DNA of 64,000 nt from Nocardioides pocheonensis (GCF_003725535.1 NZ_RJSF01000049.1:124001-188000), one strand, 5' to 3'. Counted from the first letter of the stretch, positions 42,972 through 53,559 are shown. Notes: generated by a model not told the origin, from the sequence alone. Program-made: numbers and translations.

Positions 42972-44351
42972 TCAGAGGGCCTGGGAGACCGAGCTCATGT
43001 TGAAGTCCGGGATGCGCAGGGCCGGGGTCGCCGTGCGCGAGAAGTAGTCATCGCCCCACTCGCGGGAGAAGCTCGGCACCGTCGCGCCGGCGGCGGTGAA
43101 GCGGCGGAGCAGGTCGACGGGGCTCTCGTTGAACCGGAAGTTGTTCACCACGCCGGTGATCTCGCCACCCTCGACGCGGTACACCCCGTCGCGGGTCAAC
43201 CCGGTGAGCAGCAGGGTCTGCGGGTCGACCTCGCGGATGTACCACAGGCAGGTCAGCAGCAGACCGTCGTCGACACCGGCGACCAGGTCGAGGTCGCTGC
43301 CGCTGCCTCCGTCGACCTCCAGGATCAGGTTGTCGATGCCCGACGTGGTCGGCTGGCCGGTGAGCACTCCGGTGTGGCGGGTCTGGATCAGGGCGGCGAG
43401 CGTGCCCGCGTCGATCCACGGCGTACGGTCCAGCGGCAGGCCGTTGTCGTAGACGCTGCTCTCGTTGGACGACCCGCTCGCGACGACGAACGGCGTGCAC
43501 TCCAGGCCCGGGTACGCCGGGTCGGAGTAGAGCGTGACCGCGGGGGCCACGATCCGCTCACCGATCCGCGTGCCGCCGCCGGGCCGGGAGTACACCGACT
43601 GGCCCTCGTGCGCGACCCGCGCGCCGGCACTCCAGTACGCGTCGAGCACCAGGTCGGCCACGGCCGTCGGCGGGAGCACGGTGTCGTAGCGGCCCGCAGG
43701 CAGGTCGACGCGGCGCTTGCCCCACCCGAGCCGGGTCTCGAGGTCGGCGGCGATCCGCTCGGCCGACACGTCGGTGAAGTCGCGGGTCGCGCCGCCGACC
43801 CAGGCACTGCCGGTGAGGTCCGCGGTCTTGCCGGTGCAGCCGTAGTGGCCAGTGGGCTGGGTGTGCCGCAGCCGGAGACCCGTGCTCGATCCGAGGTAGG
43901 TCGTGGTGACCTCGTGGTTGACGAACCCGTAGAGGATCCGGCCCTCGGCGTCGGCGCGCCCGAACTCCGCCCCCAGTGCGTGAGCGAACTCGCGGTAGAC
44001 CTCCACCGAGGTCTCCCCGGGAGCGTCGGCCCAGTCGGCGGACTCCTGCCCGCCGACGAGGGGCGCGCGGTCCTCGGCCGGTTGCGCGCTGCGTGCCGCG
44101 GCATCGGCCTGCTCGACCAGGTCGGTGACCTGCTCCCTCGAGGCGGCCGTGCCGCTGACCGAGGCGTTGGCGGGACCCTGGAAGGCGATCACCGTGACGC
44201 CGACGGCGTGCATCACGCCGTTCGTGGTCAGCGTGTTGTTCGCCCAGCGCAGGTTGGCGCTCGTGGAGTCCTGGACGATCACCACGCACTGGTCGGACGT
44301 GGTGGTGGCCAGCGCGTGCTCGACCAGGGACTGCGGGGTGACGGTGGTCAT
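42972..44351 (-). CDS. pmbA: TldE/PmbA-type protease subunit
   Basis: 459 residues of the PmbA/TldE family, which lacks the metal-site HExxxH and forms a heterodimer with TldD. The patterns YGFVNHEVTTTYLGSSTGL and SGSSNESSVYDNGLPLDR are typical. TldD/E proteases process modified peptides. The ATG overlaps the TldD stop by 1 nt. Confidence 0.9.
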   Translation of the reverse strand: MTTVTPQSLVEHALATTTSDQCVVIVQDSTSANLRWANNTLTTNGVMHAVGVTVIAFQGPANASVSGTAASREQVTDLVEQADAAARSAQPAEDRAPLVGGQESADWADAPGETSVEVYREFAHALGAEFGRADAEGRILYGFVNHEVTTTYLGSSTGLRLRHTQPTGHYGCTGKTADLTGSAWVGGATRDFTDVSAERIAADLETRLGWGKRRVDLPAGRYDTVLPPTAVADLVLDAYWSAGARVAHEGQSVYSRPGGGTRIGERIVAPAVTLYSDPAYPGLECTPFVVASGSSNESSVYDNGLPLDRTPWIDAGTLAALIQTRHTGVLTGQPTTSGIDNLILEVDGGSGSDLDLVAGVDDGLLLTCLWYIREVDPQTLLLTGLTRDGVYRVEGGEITGVVNNFRFNESPVDLLRRFTAAGATVPSFSREWGDDYFSRTATPALRIPDFNMSSVSQAL

Positions 44352-45928
44352 CAGAGCTCCTCGTCGGCGATGGCGTCGCCCGGCTGGTCGGCGCCGGCCT
44401 CGTCGGTCACATTGAGCACGCGGACGTCGCGGAACAGCGCACTGGGGCAGCCGTGGCTGACCGCTGCCACCTGCCCGGGCTGTGCCTTGCCGCAGTTGAA
44501 CGCACCGCCGAGGACGTAGGTCTCGGGGCCGCCCACCGCGCCCATCGATCGCCAGAAGTCGGTGGTCGTGGCCTGGTAGGCGACGTCGCGGACCTGGCCC
44601 TTCAGCTCGCCGTCCTCGATCGCGTAGAAACGCTGCCCGGTGAACTGAAAGTTGAACCTTTGCATGTCGATCGACCAGGACTTGTCGCCGACGATGTAGA
44701 GGCCGCGCTCGACCTGCGCGATCAGGCCCGCCGTGTCGGGACCGTCCGGATCGGGTTGCAGCGAGACGTTAGCCATCCGCTGGATCGGGATGTGGCCGGG
44801 GGAGTCGGCGTACGCGCAGCCGTTGGAGCGTCCGCCGTTGAGGGCCGCACCGTGCGTGTGGGCCATCGACCGGTCGAGCTGGTAGCCGACGAGCACGCCG
44901 TCGCGGACGATGTCCCACGACTGGGTCTGGACGCCCTCGTCGTCGTAGCCGATCGTGGCCAGTCCGTGCTCGACCGTGCGGTCGCCGGTCACGTGCATCA
45001 GCGGCGAGCCGTACTGCAGCGTGCCGAGCTGGTCGGGCGTGGCGAAGGACGTGCCGGCGTAGTTCGCCTCGTAGCCCAGCGCCCGGTCGAGCTCGGTGGC
45101 GTGGCCGATCGACTCGTGGATGGTGAGCCACAGGTTCGAGGGGTCGATCACCAGGTCGTAACGGCCGGCCTCGACGCTGGGGGCGGCGAGCTTCTCCGCG
45201 AGCAGTGCGGGCATCTCGGCCAGCTCGCGGTCGAAGTCCCAGCCGCCCCGACCGGTGAGGTACTCCCAGCCCCGGGCGACCGGCGGCGCGATCGTCGCCA
45301 TCGAGTCGAAGCGGTCGCCGCGCGAGCCGTGGGCCTCGACGTGCGGTTGCAGGCGCACCCGCTGCTGGGTCGTGGTGGTGCCGGCGAGGTCGGCGTAGTA
45401 CTTGTTCTCCTGCACCAGCTGGAGCGACGCGTTCGCGTGCTCCACGCCGTCGGCGTCGACGAGCCGCCGGGTCCAGTCCTCGAGCAGCGCTGCCTTCTCG
45501 GCGAGGGGGACGTCGTACGGGTTGATCTCGTAGGCGGAGCACCAGGCCACGTCGTCGTACGCCGGCTCGGGCGCGAGCTCGACGGGCACCCGGGTCATCT
45601 CCGCGGCGACCAGCGCCACGTTGACCGCCTGCTCGGCGACCTTGACCGCTTCGTCGGTGGTCAAGGCGACTCCGGCCGCGAACCCCCACGCGCCCTGGTG
45701 GACCACGCGGACCGCGAAGCCGAGGTCGTCGCTGTCCTCGGCCCCCTGGAGGTGGCCGTCCCTGACCGAGAGGTGCTGGTAGCGCACCCGCTCGAACCGG
45801 AAGTCGGCGTGGGTGACCCCGAAGTCACGCGCGCGGGACAGGGCGGCTGCGGCGAGTCGTCGGTAGGGCAGCGCCGTGAAGGAGGGATCGATCCGGTCGT
45901 GATCGGAGGATGCCGTGGCTGAGCTCAC
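44351..45928 (-). CDS. tldD: TldD-type metalloprotease subunit
   Basis: 525 residues. The zinc motif HExxxH is visible as HESIGH (about residue 269), followed by EANYAGTSF. It is the catalytic partner of PmbA. The GTG start is preceded by TAGGGT with 6 nt between, a leaderless pattern. First gene of the tldD-pmbA operon. Confidence 0.9.
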   Translation of the reverse strand: MSSATASSDHDRIDPSFTALPYRRLAAAALSRARDFGVTHADFRFERVRYQHLSVRDGHLQGAEDSDDLGFAVRVVHQGAWGFAAGVALTTDEAVKVAEQAVNVALVAAEMTRVPVELAPEPAYDDVAWCSAYEINPYDVPLAEKAALLEDWTRRLVDADGVEHANASLQLVQENKYYADLAGTTTTQQRVRLQPHVEAHGSRGDRFDSMATIAPPVARGWEYLTGRGGWDFDRELAEMPALLAEKLAAPSVEAGRYDLVIDPSNLWLTIHESIGHATELDRALGYEANYAGTSFATPDQLGTLQYGSPLMHVTGDRTVEHGLATIGYDDEGVQTQSWDIVRDGVLVGYQLDRSMAHTHGAALNGGRSNGCAYADSPGHIPIQRMANVSLQPDPDGPDTAGLIAQVERGLYIVGDKSWSIDMQRFNFQFTGQRFYAIEDGELKGQVRDVAYQATTTDFWRSMGAVGGPETYVLGGAFNCGKAQPGQVAAVSHGCPSALFRDVRVLNVTDEAGADQPGDAIADEEL

Positions 45929-45981
45929 CGCTCGACCCTATCGAGCGGCGTCGAGCGATTTCCGGTGCGACGCTCGTGTCG

Positions 45982-48981
45982 TCAGCCGCCGGCCAGGACC
46001 GGTCGCAGCGTGGAGCCGGTGCGGCCCTTGACCACCTCGAGCTGGGTCGTGATCCGGCTGCGCAGCTCGGGCACGTGGCTCACCAGTCCGACGACCCTGC
46101 CGCCGTCGCGCAGGGTGTCGAGGGTGTCCATGACGTCCTCGAGGGTGTCGGCGTCGAGCGAGCCGAACCCCTCGTCGATGAACAGCGTGTCGATATCGGT
46201 GCCGCCGGCCTCGTGGGCGACGGTGTCGGCCAGCCCCAGAGCGAGCGCGAGCGACACCACGAAGGTCTCGCCGCCGGAGAGGGTCGCGGGATCGCGGGGG
46301 ACGCCGTTCCAGTCGTCGCGGATCCGCAGGCTCAGCCCGCCGCGCTGCTCGCCGGCGCCCCGGTCGTCGCTGTGCTCGAGGGAGTAGCGCTGACCGGTCA
46401 TCCGCGAGAGCCGCTCGTTGGCCGCCGCGACCACCTGCCGCAGCCGCTCGGAGAGGACGTACGCCGCCAGCCGGATCCGCAGCGGGTTGTCGGGGCCCTT
46501 GCCCTCGGCCAGATGGGAGAGCCCGGCCACGAGGGCGTGCTGCTCGCGCAGCGGAGCCCAGGCGTCGAGCCGGGCGCCGAGCTGTTCCTCGAGGGAGCGG
46601 AGGCGACGAGCGCGGGCGGCCGCGGCGTCGTGCGCCGATGACGCGGCGCGGGCGGTGTCGGCGGCCAGGCGCTGGGCGACGACGGCGACGTCCACGTCGG
46701 GTGCGGGCAGGGAGACGGCAGCCCGGGTGTCGGCGTCGGCGAGCACGCGCTCGGCGGCCAGCCGCGCACCCTCGGCGCCGGTCAACGCGCCCTCGATGCC
46801 GTCGGCCTCGTCCGGGGCCAGCAGGGCCGCCGCCGCGTCGGAGGCGTCCTCGAACCCGGCGTCGTGGGCCGCGGCGGTGACGGCTTGCGCGGCATCGGCG
46901 CTCGCACGCACCGCCTCGTCGTACGCCGCGAAGGCGCGCTGGGCCTGCTCGAGACGCGAGCACCGCGCGGCGCGCAGGTTGATCAGGGTCTCCAGGTCGG
47001 GCGCCTCGTCACCGAGCAGCTCGTCGAGCTCGGCGGTGATCGCGGCGATCGAGGAGGTGAGCGCCTCCACGGCCTGGCGCGTCGCCGCGAGGTCGGGGGC
47101 GGCACGGTCGCGCGCCTCCCGGGCGGCGTCGGCCCGGGTCTCGAGCGCGACGAGCTGCTGCTCGCGTGCCTCCGCCTGGCTCGCCAGGGCCCGCGCGTCG
47201 CGGAGCGCTGCCCGGGCCGCCTCGAGCTGCTCGGGAAGGGCCGCGCGGTCGACCCCGCCGAGACGGTCGGCGAGGCCGTCGAGCTCGGTCGACAGCGTGG
47301 CGACGTGCACCTCGTGGCCCTGCTGCACGAAGGCGGCGTCCTCGTGGGCCTTGCGGGCGGCATCCTCACGCTCGCGGCCGACCGCGAGAGCCCCCGCGCG
47401 AGCCGGGGACGGGTGGCTGGCGCTGCCGCACACCGGGCACGCGCACCCGACCGCGAGCGCGCCCGCGAGCTCCGCCGCCATGCCGTTGATGCGGGCTTCG
47501 CGGATCTCGAGGTAGGCCTCCTTCGCGACCAGGGCGGCGGAGGTGGCGGCGGCCAGCTCGGCCCGCGCGGTGGTGAGGTCCGAGACGAGGACGTCGTGGC
47601 GTCGGACCGATGCGAGCAGCTCCTCGGTCGCGGCCACGTCGTCGGCGAGGGAGGCCACGCGGGCAGCAGCCGCCTGGGAGACGTCGAGGTCGGCCCGGGC
47701 GGAGGCGAGCATCGCAGGGTGCTCGGCGATCGCGTCGTCCAGCGAGGCGACGGTCTGCGCGAGGGCGTCGGCCCGGGCGACCTGCTCGACCCGGCGGGTG
47801 TGGGCGGTGCGCAGGTCGTGCTCGCGCTTGCGGAACGACTCGGCGACGGCTCGGGCGGCGACGGCTTCGTGCAGCGCGGCGCTGATCGCCGCTCCGGAGG
47901 CCTCGGGGAGGTGCTCGACCTCGACGAGCTCGGCCCGGCACGCCTGCCACCGGCCCGTCGCCTGTCCGGCGACCGCGCTGCAGCGCCGTGCCTGCGCAAC
48001 CAGCCCGGCCAGCGGGGCTGCGCGCCGGTGGGCGGTGAGCCGGTCGCGGAGCGCGGCGAGCTCGTCGGTGCGCGCCGAGAGAGCGACGAGGTCACGAGCC
48101 GCCGCGTCGGCCCGGGCCTGGAGGTCACGCAGCCGTCGCGCCTCGACGAGCGACTCCTCCGCCTCGACGAGGCAGCGCGCGGCGGTGTCGCGCTCGAGGC
48201 GCGCCGTGTCGGCGACCTCGGCGGCGTGGACGGCCACGTCGTCCGCCCACCGCGCGACGTCCCCGCGCTCGGCCGCGCCGGCGAGGTCGTCCTCCCAGCC
48301 CGCGGGCAGCTCGGTGGCGGCGGCCTCCTGGATCCGGTTGAGCACGGCGACGACGCGCTGGGCGGCGGCCTCGCTGGCGCGCCGGGTCGACGTGCGACGC
48401 TCGACCAGCCAGCGCTCGACCTGCTCGAAGCGGTCGGTGCGGAAGAGCTTCTGCAGCACCGCGTGCCGCTCGCTCGAGGTCGCGCGGAGGAACGCCTGGA
48501 AGCGGCCCTGCGGCAGCATCGCGACCTGGGTGAACTGGGCGGCGGTCATGCCGAGCAGCTCGCCGACCAGCAGGCCGGCGTCGTCGAGCCGGTTGGTCAG
48601 CCCGACCCAGCCGGCGTCGCGGAGCTCCTCGACCAGCACGTGCGCGGGCACCTTGGTCTCCCCGGAACCGCGTTGCTTGGGACGGGTCCAGGCGGGGGAG
48701 CGGGTGAACCGGAAGGTGCGGTCGCCGATGCTCAGGCGGAGGACGACCCGCGGGGCCAGTCCGGGCGCGGCGTGGTCGCTGCGCAGGTGGCGGGCGCCCG
48801 CGCGGTCGCCCGGCACCTGGCCGTAGAGCGCGAAGCACACCGCGTCGAGCACGCTGGTCTTGCCGGCCCCGGTCGCGCCGGTGAGCAGGAACACCCCGCC
48901 GGCCGAGAGCTCGTCGAAGTCGACCGCCGCGGTGTCGGCGAAGGGCCCGAACGCCGTGACCTCGAGGTGGTGGATCCTCAT
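45982..48981 (-). CDS. sbcC: SbcC/Rad50-type nuclease ATPase subunit
   Basis: 999 residues. Walker A TGATGAGKTSVLDA (about 35-48), a long coiled coil, the zinc hook CPVCG near residue 513, and the ABC signature TLSGGETFVVSLALALG (about 893-909). It works with SbcD in cutting hairpins and processing double-strand ends. It overlaps SbcD by 4 nt (ATGA). Confidence 0.95.
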   Translation of the reverse strand: MRIHHLEVTAFGPFADTAAVDFDELSAGGVFLLTGATGAGKTSVLDAVCFALYGQVPGDRAGARHLRSDHAAPGLAPRVVLRLSIGDRTFRFTRSPAWTRPKQRGSGETKVPAHVLVEELRDAGWVGLTNRLDDAGLLVGELLGMTAAQFTQVAMLPQGRFQAFLRATSSERHAVLQKLFRTDRFEQVERWLVERRTSTRRASEAAAQRVVAVLNRIQEAAATELPAGWEDDLAGAAERGDVARWADDVAVHAAEVADTARLERDTAARCLVEAEESLVEARRLRDLQARADAAARDLVALSARTDELAALRDRLTAHRRAAPLAGLVAQARRCSAVAGQATGRWQACRAELVEVEHLPEASGAAISAALHEAVAARAVAESFRKREHDLRTAHTRRVEQVARADALAQTVASLDDAIAEHPAMLASARADLDVSQAAAARVASLADDVAATEELLASVRRHDVLVSDLTTARAELAAATSAALVAKEAYLEIREARINGMAAELAGALAVGCACPVCGSASHPSPARAGALAVGREREDAARKAHEDAAFVQQGHEVHVATLSTELDGLADRLGGVDRAALPEQLEAARAALRDARALASQAEAREQQLVALETRADAAREARDRAAPDLAATRQAVEALTSSIAAITAELDELLGDEAPDLETLINLRAARCSRLEQAQRAFAAYDEAVRASADAAQAVTAAAHDAGFEDASDAAAALLAPDEADGIEGALTGAEGARLAAERVLADADTRAAVSLPAPDVDVAVVAQRLAADTARAASSAHDAAAARARRLRSLEEQLGARLDAWAPLREQHALVAGLSHLAEGKGPDNPLRIRLAAYVLSERLRQVVAAANERLSRMTGQRYSLEHSDDRGAGEQRGGLSLRIRDDWNGVPRDPATLSGGETFVVSLALALGLADTVAHEAGGTDIDTLFIDEGFGSLDADTLEDVMDTLDTLRDGGRVVGLVSHVPELRSRITTQLEVVKGRTGSTLRPVLAGG

Positions 48982-50135
48982 CGCGCCGCCACGATCGTGT
49001 CGACCCCGGGGTCGTCGGAGCAGGCGTCACAGGCCTCCTGCAGGAGGACAGCCTCGGCGGCGGTGGCCGGGGTGCCGCGCACGGCCGCCACGAAGTCGAC
49101 CGTGATCGCGTGGTCGCTCCGGCCCTCGAGGGCCGCGCGGGTGCGCTCGGGTGTGCCTCCCTCGGGGGAGAAGACCAGCGCGACCGCGTGGGGGAACCGC
49201 TCCTGGAGACGGGCCATCGCCTGCGTCGGGCGCACGGGGTCCGTGATCGTCGCCTGGACCCACGCGTCCTCGGCACGGGCGTGACGGGGGTCGCCCAGCA
49301 GCGCCTCGATCGGGCCGCGGATCCGCGCGAGCCGACGGGGGACGGGCGCCTCGACGAACGTCGCGGTGACACGGCCGCGCGCATCGAGGTCCACCAGCCA
49401 CGAGCCCTTGAGCTGATCGGCCTCGGAGAACGAGTAGGCCAGCGGAGACCCCGAGTAGCGCACGGTGTCCGTGATCGTCTGACGGCCGTGGAGGTGCCCC
49501 AGCGCGACGTAGTCGAACCCGTCGAACACCGACGCCGGCACCAGGGACACCCCGCCGACGGAGATGTCGCGCTCGCTGTCGCTCGGCTCGCCGCCGGTGA
49601 CGAACGCGTGCGCCAGGACCACCGAGCGTGCGCCCGGCCGACCGGCCAGGTCGGCCCGGATGCGCGCCACGGCCTCCGACATCGCCGCCTGGTGGGACCG
49701 GGCGGGGAGGTTCCAGGCGTGGCGGAGCAGGTCGGGCTCGAGGTAGGGGATGCCGTAGACCGCGACCGGCCCGTCGGGGTCGTCGAGCACGACGGGCGTG
49801 GCCGCGGCGTCTGCGACCGTGCGCAGGTGAAAACCGGCCGCGTCGACGAGGCGGGAGTTGAACCCCAGCCGGCGCGCGGAGTCGTGGTTGCCGCTGGTCA
49901 TCACCACGCGGGCGCGGGACGCGGCGAGACGGGCGAAGGTGTCGTCGGCGAGCGCGACGGCGTCGACCGGGGGCAGGGCACGGTCGTAGACGTCACCGGA
50001 GACCACGACCAGGTCGACCTGCTCGGCCTCGATCGTCTCGATCAGGTGGTCGGCGTACGCCGCCTGGTGCGCGAGCATCCCCTGACCGTGGAACGGGCGA
50101 CCGAGGTGCCAGTCGGAGGTGTGGAGGATGCGCAC
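48978..50135 (-). CDS. sbcD: SbcD/Mre11-type exonuclease
   Basis: 385 residues. Phosphoesterase motifs: TSDWHLGRPF (residues 6-15), VVSGDVYDRA (about 44-53), TSGNHDSA (about 80-87) and ALGHLHGR (about 215-222). It supplies the nuclease of the SbcCD complex. GTG start. First gene of the operon. Confidence 0.95.
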   Translation of the reverse strand: MRILHTSDWHLGRPFHGQGMLAHQAAYADHLIETIEAEQVDLVVVSGDVYDRALPPVDAVALADDTFARLAASRARVVMTSGNHDSARRLGFNSRLVDAAGFHLRTVADAAATPVVLDDPDGPVAVYGIPYLEPDLLRHAWNLPARSHQAAMSEAVARIRADLAGRPGARSVVLAHAFVTGGEPSDSERDISVGGVSLVPASVFDGFDYVALGHLHGRQTITDTVRYSGSPLAYSFSEADQLKGSWLVDLDARGRVTATFVEAPVPRRLARIRGPIEALLGDPRHARAEDAWVQATITDPVRPTQAMARLQERFPHAVALVFSPEGGTPERTRAALEGRSDHAITVDFVAAVRGTPATAAEAVLLQEACDACSDDPGVDTIVAAR

Positions 50136-50173
50136 GTCTCCACGCTAGGAGAGCACGCCGACAACCGGGGCCG

Positions 50174-51049
50174 TCACACGCCGAGGCGGTGGTCCCCGGC
50201 ATAGACGACGCAGCGGTCGGGCCGCGTGAAGCCCACCAGCCCGAGCCCCGCCCGCTCGGCGAGCTGGACCGCCAGCGACGACGGCGCACCGACGGCGACG
50301 ACGAGCCCGACGCCCGAGACCGCGGCCTTCTGCACCAGCTCGAAGCCGACCCGCCCGCTGAGCACGAGCACCTCGGGCGTCCTGCGGCCGCCCGTGGGCG
50401 AGGAGAGCAGCAGCGCGCCGACCGCCTTGTCGACGGCGTTGTGCCGCCCCACGTCCTCCCGTACGACGAGCCGGCGCCCGTCGGCGGCGAACAGGCCGGC
50501 CGCGTGCAGGCCGCCGGTGCTGTCGAAACCGGGTTGCTCCTCGCGCAGCCGCGCCGGGAGCTCGCGGACCAGGGCCAGGGGGACGCGGAGGTCGTCGGCC
50601 GGCCGAGGGAGAGCGGTCACGCGGCCGAGCACGTCGGCGATCGACTCCGACCCGCACACGCCGCACGCCGAGCTGATCGTCCGGGCGTCCGGGATCCTGA
50701 GGGGCGCGGAGGTGGCCTCGACGGTGACCACGTTGAACTCCTCGAGCGGGTCGAGGTCCGCGTCCACGCAGTAGCGCACGACCCCCACCTGCTCGGGGCG
50801 CAGGATGCCTTCGTGGACGAGCCACCCGACCGCGAGCTCGAAGTCGTGCCCGGGCGTGCGCATCGTGACGGTCAGCCGGCGCGGCTCCGCCCCCGGCCAG
50901 GCCAGCCGGATCTCCAGCGGCTCCTCGGTGGCGAGCCGGTCCTCGTGACGGCGCACGGCGTCGCCGTCGTACTCGACCACGCGCGTGCGCACCGAGGGAC
51001 CCGGCCGCCGGGCGCGGCCACCGGGCTCGACGGAGGGCACCGGTGTCAT
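50174..51049 (-). CDS. fdhD: Formate dehydrogenase accessory sulfurtransferase
   Basis: 291 residues. The functional Cys pair is in SACGVCGSES (about 132-141); MRTPGHDFELAVGWLVHEGI and VREDVGRHNAVDKA are family blocks. It passes sulfur to the molybdenum cofactor of formate dehydrogenases. ATG overlaps the pepN stop (ATGA). No formate dehydrogenase is in the window. Confidence 0.92.
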   Translation of the reverse strand: MTPVPSVEPGGRARRPGPSVRTRVVEYDGDAVRRHEDRLATEEPLEIRLAWPGAEPRRLTVTMRTPGHDFELAVGWLVHEGILRPEQVGVVRYCVDADLDPLEEFNVVTVEATSAPLRIPDARTISSACGVCGSESIADVLGRVTALPRPADDLRVPLALVRELPARLREEQPGFDSTGGLHAAGLFAADGRRLVVREDVGRHNAVDKAVGALLLSSPTGGRRTPEVLVLSGRVGFELVQKAAVSGVGLVVAVGAPSSLAVQLAERAGLGLVGFTRPDRCVVYAGDHRLGV

Positions 51050-53529
51050 CGCCAGTACCGGTCCCGGCAGGCGAGCCGGCAGCGGAGCTCGTCGCCCGCG
51101 TCCAGGAGCACGCGGCGCAGGCTCGCGTTGAGCTCGGGCTCCTCGAGCAGCGCCTCGGTGCGGCGCAGGGTGTCCGGCGAGGTCGCGGTCATCGGGAAGA
51201 AGAAGATCGCGGCGTCGGCGAGCACCCATCCCTCCCGGACCGCGGTGGTCCCGGGCAGCTCCGCGAAGTAGCGCTCGACGTACGGCGCCAGCAGGTCGTC
51301 GCGACCCGACTGCCACATGCCGGTGCCGACCGCCTCGATCTCGTAGTTCGTCGCCTTCGCCTCGCCGGTGAACCGCTGCCACGCCCACGCCTTGGCCTCC
51401 GCCTCGGGGAGCCGCGCCCGGCACCAGGCGTGGGCGAGCTGGGTCTTCGCGTCGTTCTCCTCGGCCAGCGCCTTGTCGAGCTCGTCGCGGTCGGTCGCAC
51501 CGAGCGAGGTCAGCCGCTTGAGCGCCCGCCAGCGCAGGCCGCTGTCGACCTCGAGGCCGGGCAGCCAGGCGCCCTCGAGCAGCGCCCGGAGCGGCTCGGG
51601 CTGCGGCGCGCACAGCACCGCGGCCTGGGCCGCGGCCAGCTGCAGCTCGGAGCCCGGTGGCGCGGACTCCGCGCGCGCGGCGTACGCCGCGAACAGCCGC
51701 GACCGGGCCGAGTCCGGGTCGGCGACCCGGGGCAGCAGCTTCTGGTGGACGGAGTTGTGGGTGCCCTCGCCGTCGTCACCGGTCCACCCGCCGAGCATGC
51801 CCAGCGCGAAGTCGTGCTGCTCGTCCGGTACGCCGGCCGCGAGGATCTCCACCGCGTGGTCGGGGTCGAGCCGGGCGTGCTGGGCGCCGTTGCGCACCGT
51901 CGTCCAGATCGTGGCGCGCAGCAGCGGGTCGGTCGTGCCCGCCATCACCGCCGGCAGCGCCGCGGCCGTCACCTCGTCGAGGGTCAGGTCGGCCCAGGCC
52001 GTGGCCTTCGCGTCGAGCACCGTGGGCGAGGTGGCGTCGGCCTCGACGGGGGTGCGCTCGCCGTCGACCCGGACGTCGCTGACCTGCCAGGCGGCGCCGT
52101 CCCACCGGGCGACACCGAACGCGTGCTCGCGACCCGCCGATCCACCGGCCGGCGGCGTGAGCACCAGCTCCGCGCCTCTGTCCCCGTCGGGTCGCACGAG
52201 GTCGATCCTGTCCAGGCCGGCCGTCCGCAGCCAGGCGGCCGTCCAGCTCTCCAGCTCACCGGCGCCGGCGCGCTCCCAGGCGTCGAAGAGGTCGCGCATG
52301 GTCGCGTTGCCGAAGCGGTGCCGCTCGAAGTGGTCGCGGACGCCGCCGAAGAACACGTCGTCGCCGATCCGGTCGGCCAGCTGGGTCAGCACGGCGTGGC
52401 CCTTGGCGTAGGAGATCCCGTCGAAGTCCTGCAGCGCGGCGTCCGCGTCCTGTGCGCCGTTGCCCGCGACCGGGTGGGTGGACGGGCGCGCGTCGGCCGT
52501 CAGCCCCCAGTTCTTCCGGGTCGTGACCGCCCAGACCAGCGCCTCGGAGAACTCCGTCGCCTCGGCGGCCACCCGGTTGCCCATGTACTCGGCGAACGCC
52601 TCGTTGAGCCAGAGGTCGTCCCACCACTTCGGGCTCACCAGGTTGCCGAACCACTGGTGCGCCATCTCGTGGGCGATGGTCGTCACCCGCTGCAGCCGCT
52701 GCGCCCGGGGCACCTTCGTGGTGAACAGCAGGCCTTCGCGGAAGGTCACGCAGCCCGGGTTCTCCATCGCCAGCGCGTTGAAGTCGGGCACGAACGCCTG
52801 GTCGTACTTGCCGAAGGGATAGCGGATCCCGAACAGCTCGTGGAAGCGGTCGAAGCACTGCCGCGTCGTCGTGAACAGCTGGTCGGCGTCGGCGTCGAGC
52901 GCCGCGGCCATCGAGGACCGGCAGAGCAGCCGCAGGGGGATGCCGTCGTGCTCGTCGGCGAGGTGGTGGTACGGGCCGCCGACGACCGTCACGAAGTACG
53001 TGGACAGCGGCTGGGTCTGCGCGAACTCCCAGCGGCCGGGTTCGACCTCGGTGCCCACGCCGTTCGCGGCCACGATCCAGTCGGTCGGAGCGGCGACGTG
53101 CAGCGTGTACGGCGCCTTGAGGTCGGGCTGGTCGAAGCAGGCGAAGACCGAGGGCGCCGCGCTCATGAAGCTCATCTGGTAGACGTACGCGCGGCCGTCG
53201 GCCGGGTCGGTCGCCCGGTGCAGCCCCTCTCCGTCGTGGCGGTAGCCCATCACCGCCTCGACCTCGAGGCGGTGGTCCCCGGCGGGCAGGTCCAGCGGGT
53301 AGCGCCCGTCGGCCCACGCCGCCACGGGAAGCTCGGTGCCGTCCAGCCGGATCGAGCGCAGGGCGGTGGCCTTCAGGTCGAGGAAGGTGCTGCCGCCGCG
53401 CGACACCAGGTCGATCACGGTGCGGCTGTCGAAGGCGTGCTCCTCGCGCAGGTCGAGCGTGACGTCGTACGCCGTGACGGTGAGCAGGTCGAAACGGGCA
53501 CGGGCTTCGTCGAGGAGGAGGGAAGGCAC
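51046..53529 (-). CDS. pepN: Aminopeptidase N (M1 family)
   Basis: 827 residues. The exopeptidase motif AMENPG (about 254-259) and zinc site HEMAHQW with NEAFAEY (about 285-310) are intact. A cytoplasmic zinc peptidase removing N-terminal amino acids. The GTG start lies close to the divergent lipoprotein gene. Confidence 0.95.
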   Translation of the reverse strand: MPSLLLDEARARFDLLTVTAYDVTLDLREEHAFDSRTVIDLVSRGGSTFLDLKATALRSIRLDGTELPVAAWADGRYPLDLPAGDHRLEVEAVMGYRHDGEGLHRATDPADGRAYVYQMSFMSAAPSVFACFDQPDLKAPYTLHVAAPTDWIVAANGVGTEVEPGRWEFAQTQPLSTYFVTVVGGPYHHLADEHDGIPLRLLCRSSMAAALDADADQLFTTTRQCFDRFHELFGIRYPFGKYDQAFVPDFNALAMENPGCVTFREGLLFTTKVPRAQRLQRVTTIAHEMAHQWFGNLVSPKWWDDLWLNEAFAEYMGNRVAAEATEFSEALVWAVTTRKNWGLTADARPSTHPVAGNGAQDADAALQDFDGISYAKGHAVLTQLADRIGDDVFFGGVRDHFERHRFGNATMRDLFDAWERAGAGELESWTAAWLRTAGLDRIDLVRPDGDRGAELVLTPPAGGSAGREHAFGVARWDGAAWQVSDVRVDGERTPVEADATSPTVLDAKATAWADLTLDEVTAAALPAVMAGTTDPLLRATIWTTVRNGAQHARLDPDHAVEILAAGVPDEQHDFALGMLGGWTGDDGEGTHNSVHQKLLPRVADPDSARSRLFAAYAARAESAPPGSELQLAAAQAAVLCAPQPEPLRALLEGAWLPGLEVDSGLRWRALKRLTSLGATDRDELDKALAEENDAKTQLAHAWCRARLPEAEAKAWAWQRFTGEAKATNYEIEAVGTGMWQSGRDDLLAPYVERYFAELPGTTAVREGWVLADAAIFFFPMTATSPDTLRRTEALLEEPELNASLRRVLLDAGDELRCRLACRDRYWR

Positions 53530-53553
53530 GAGGACACGCTACGACCCGGTCGA

Positions 53554-53559
53554 TACGTT
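53554..53559 (+). promoter_or_regulatory. Leaderless -10 of the lipoprotein gene
   Basis: TACGTT, with GA before it, is 6 nt before the ATG at 53566. Confidence 0.55.

Noticed and set aside
41763-44519. 918-codon plus-strand open frame
   Set aside because: Lies opposite the SGNH hydrolase and PmbA genes, which have full motifs; the composition is that of a shadow frame.
46864-49284. 806-codon plus-strand open frame
   Set aside because: Antisense shadow of sbcC/sbcD.
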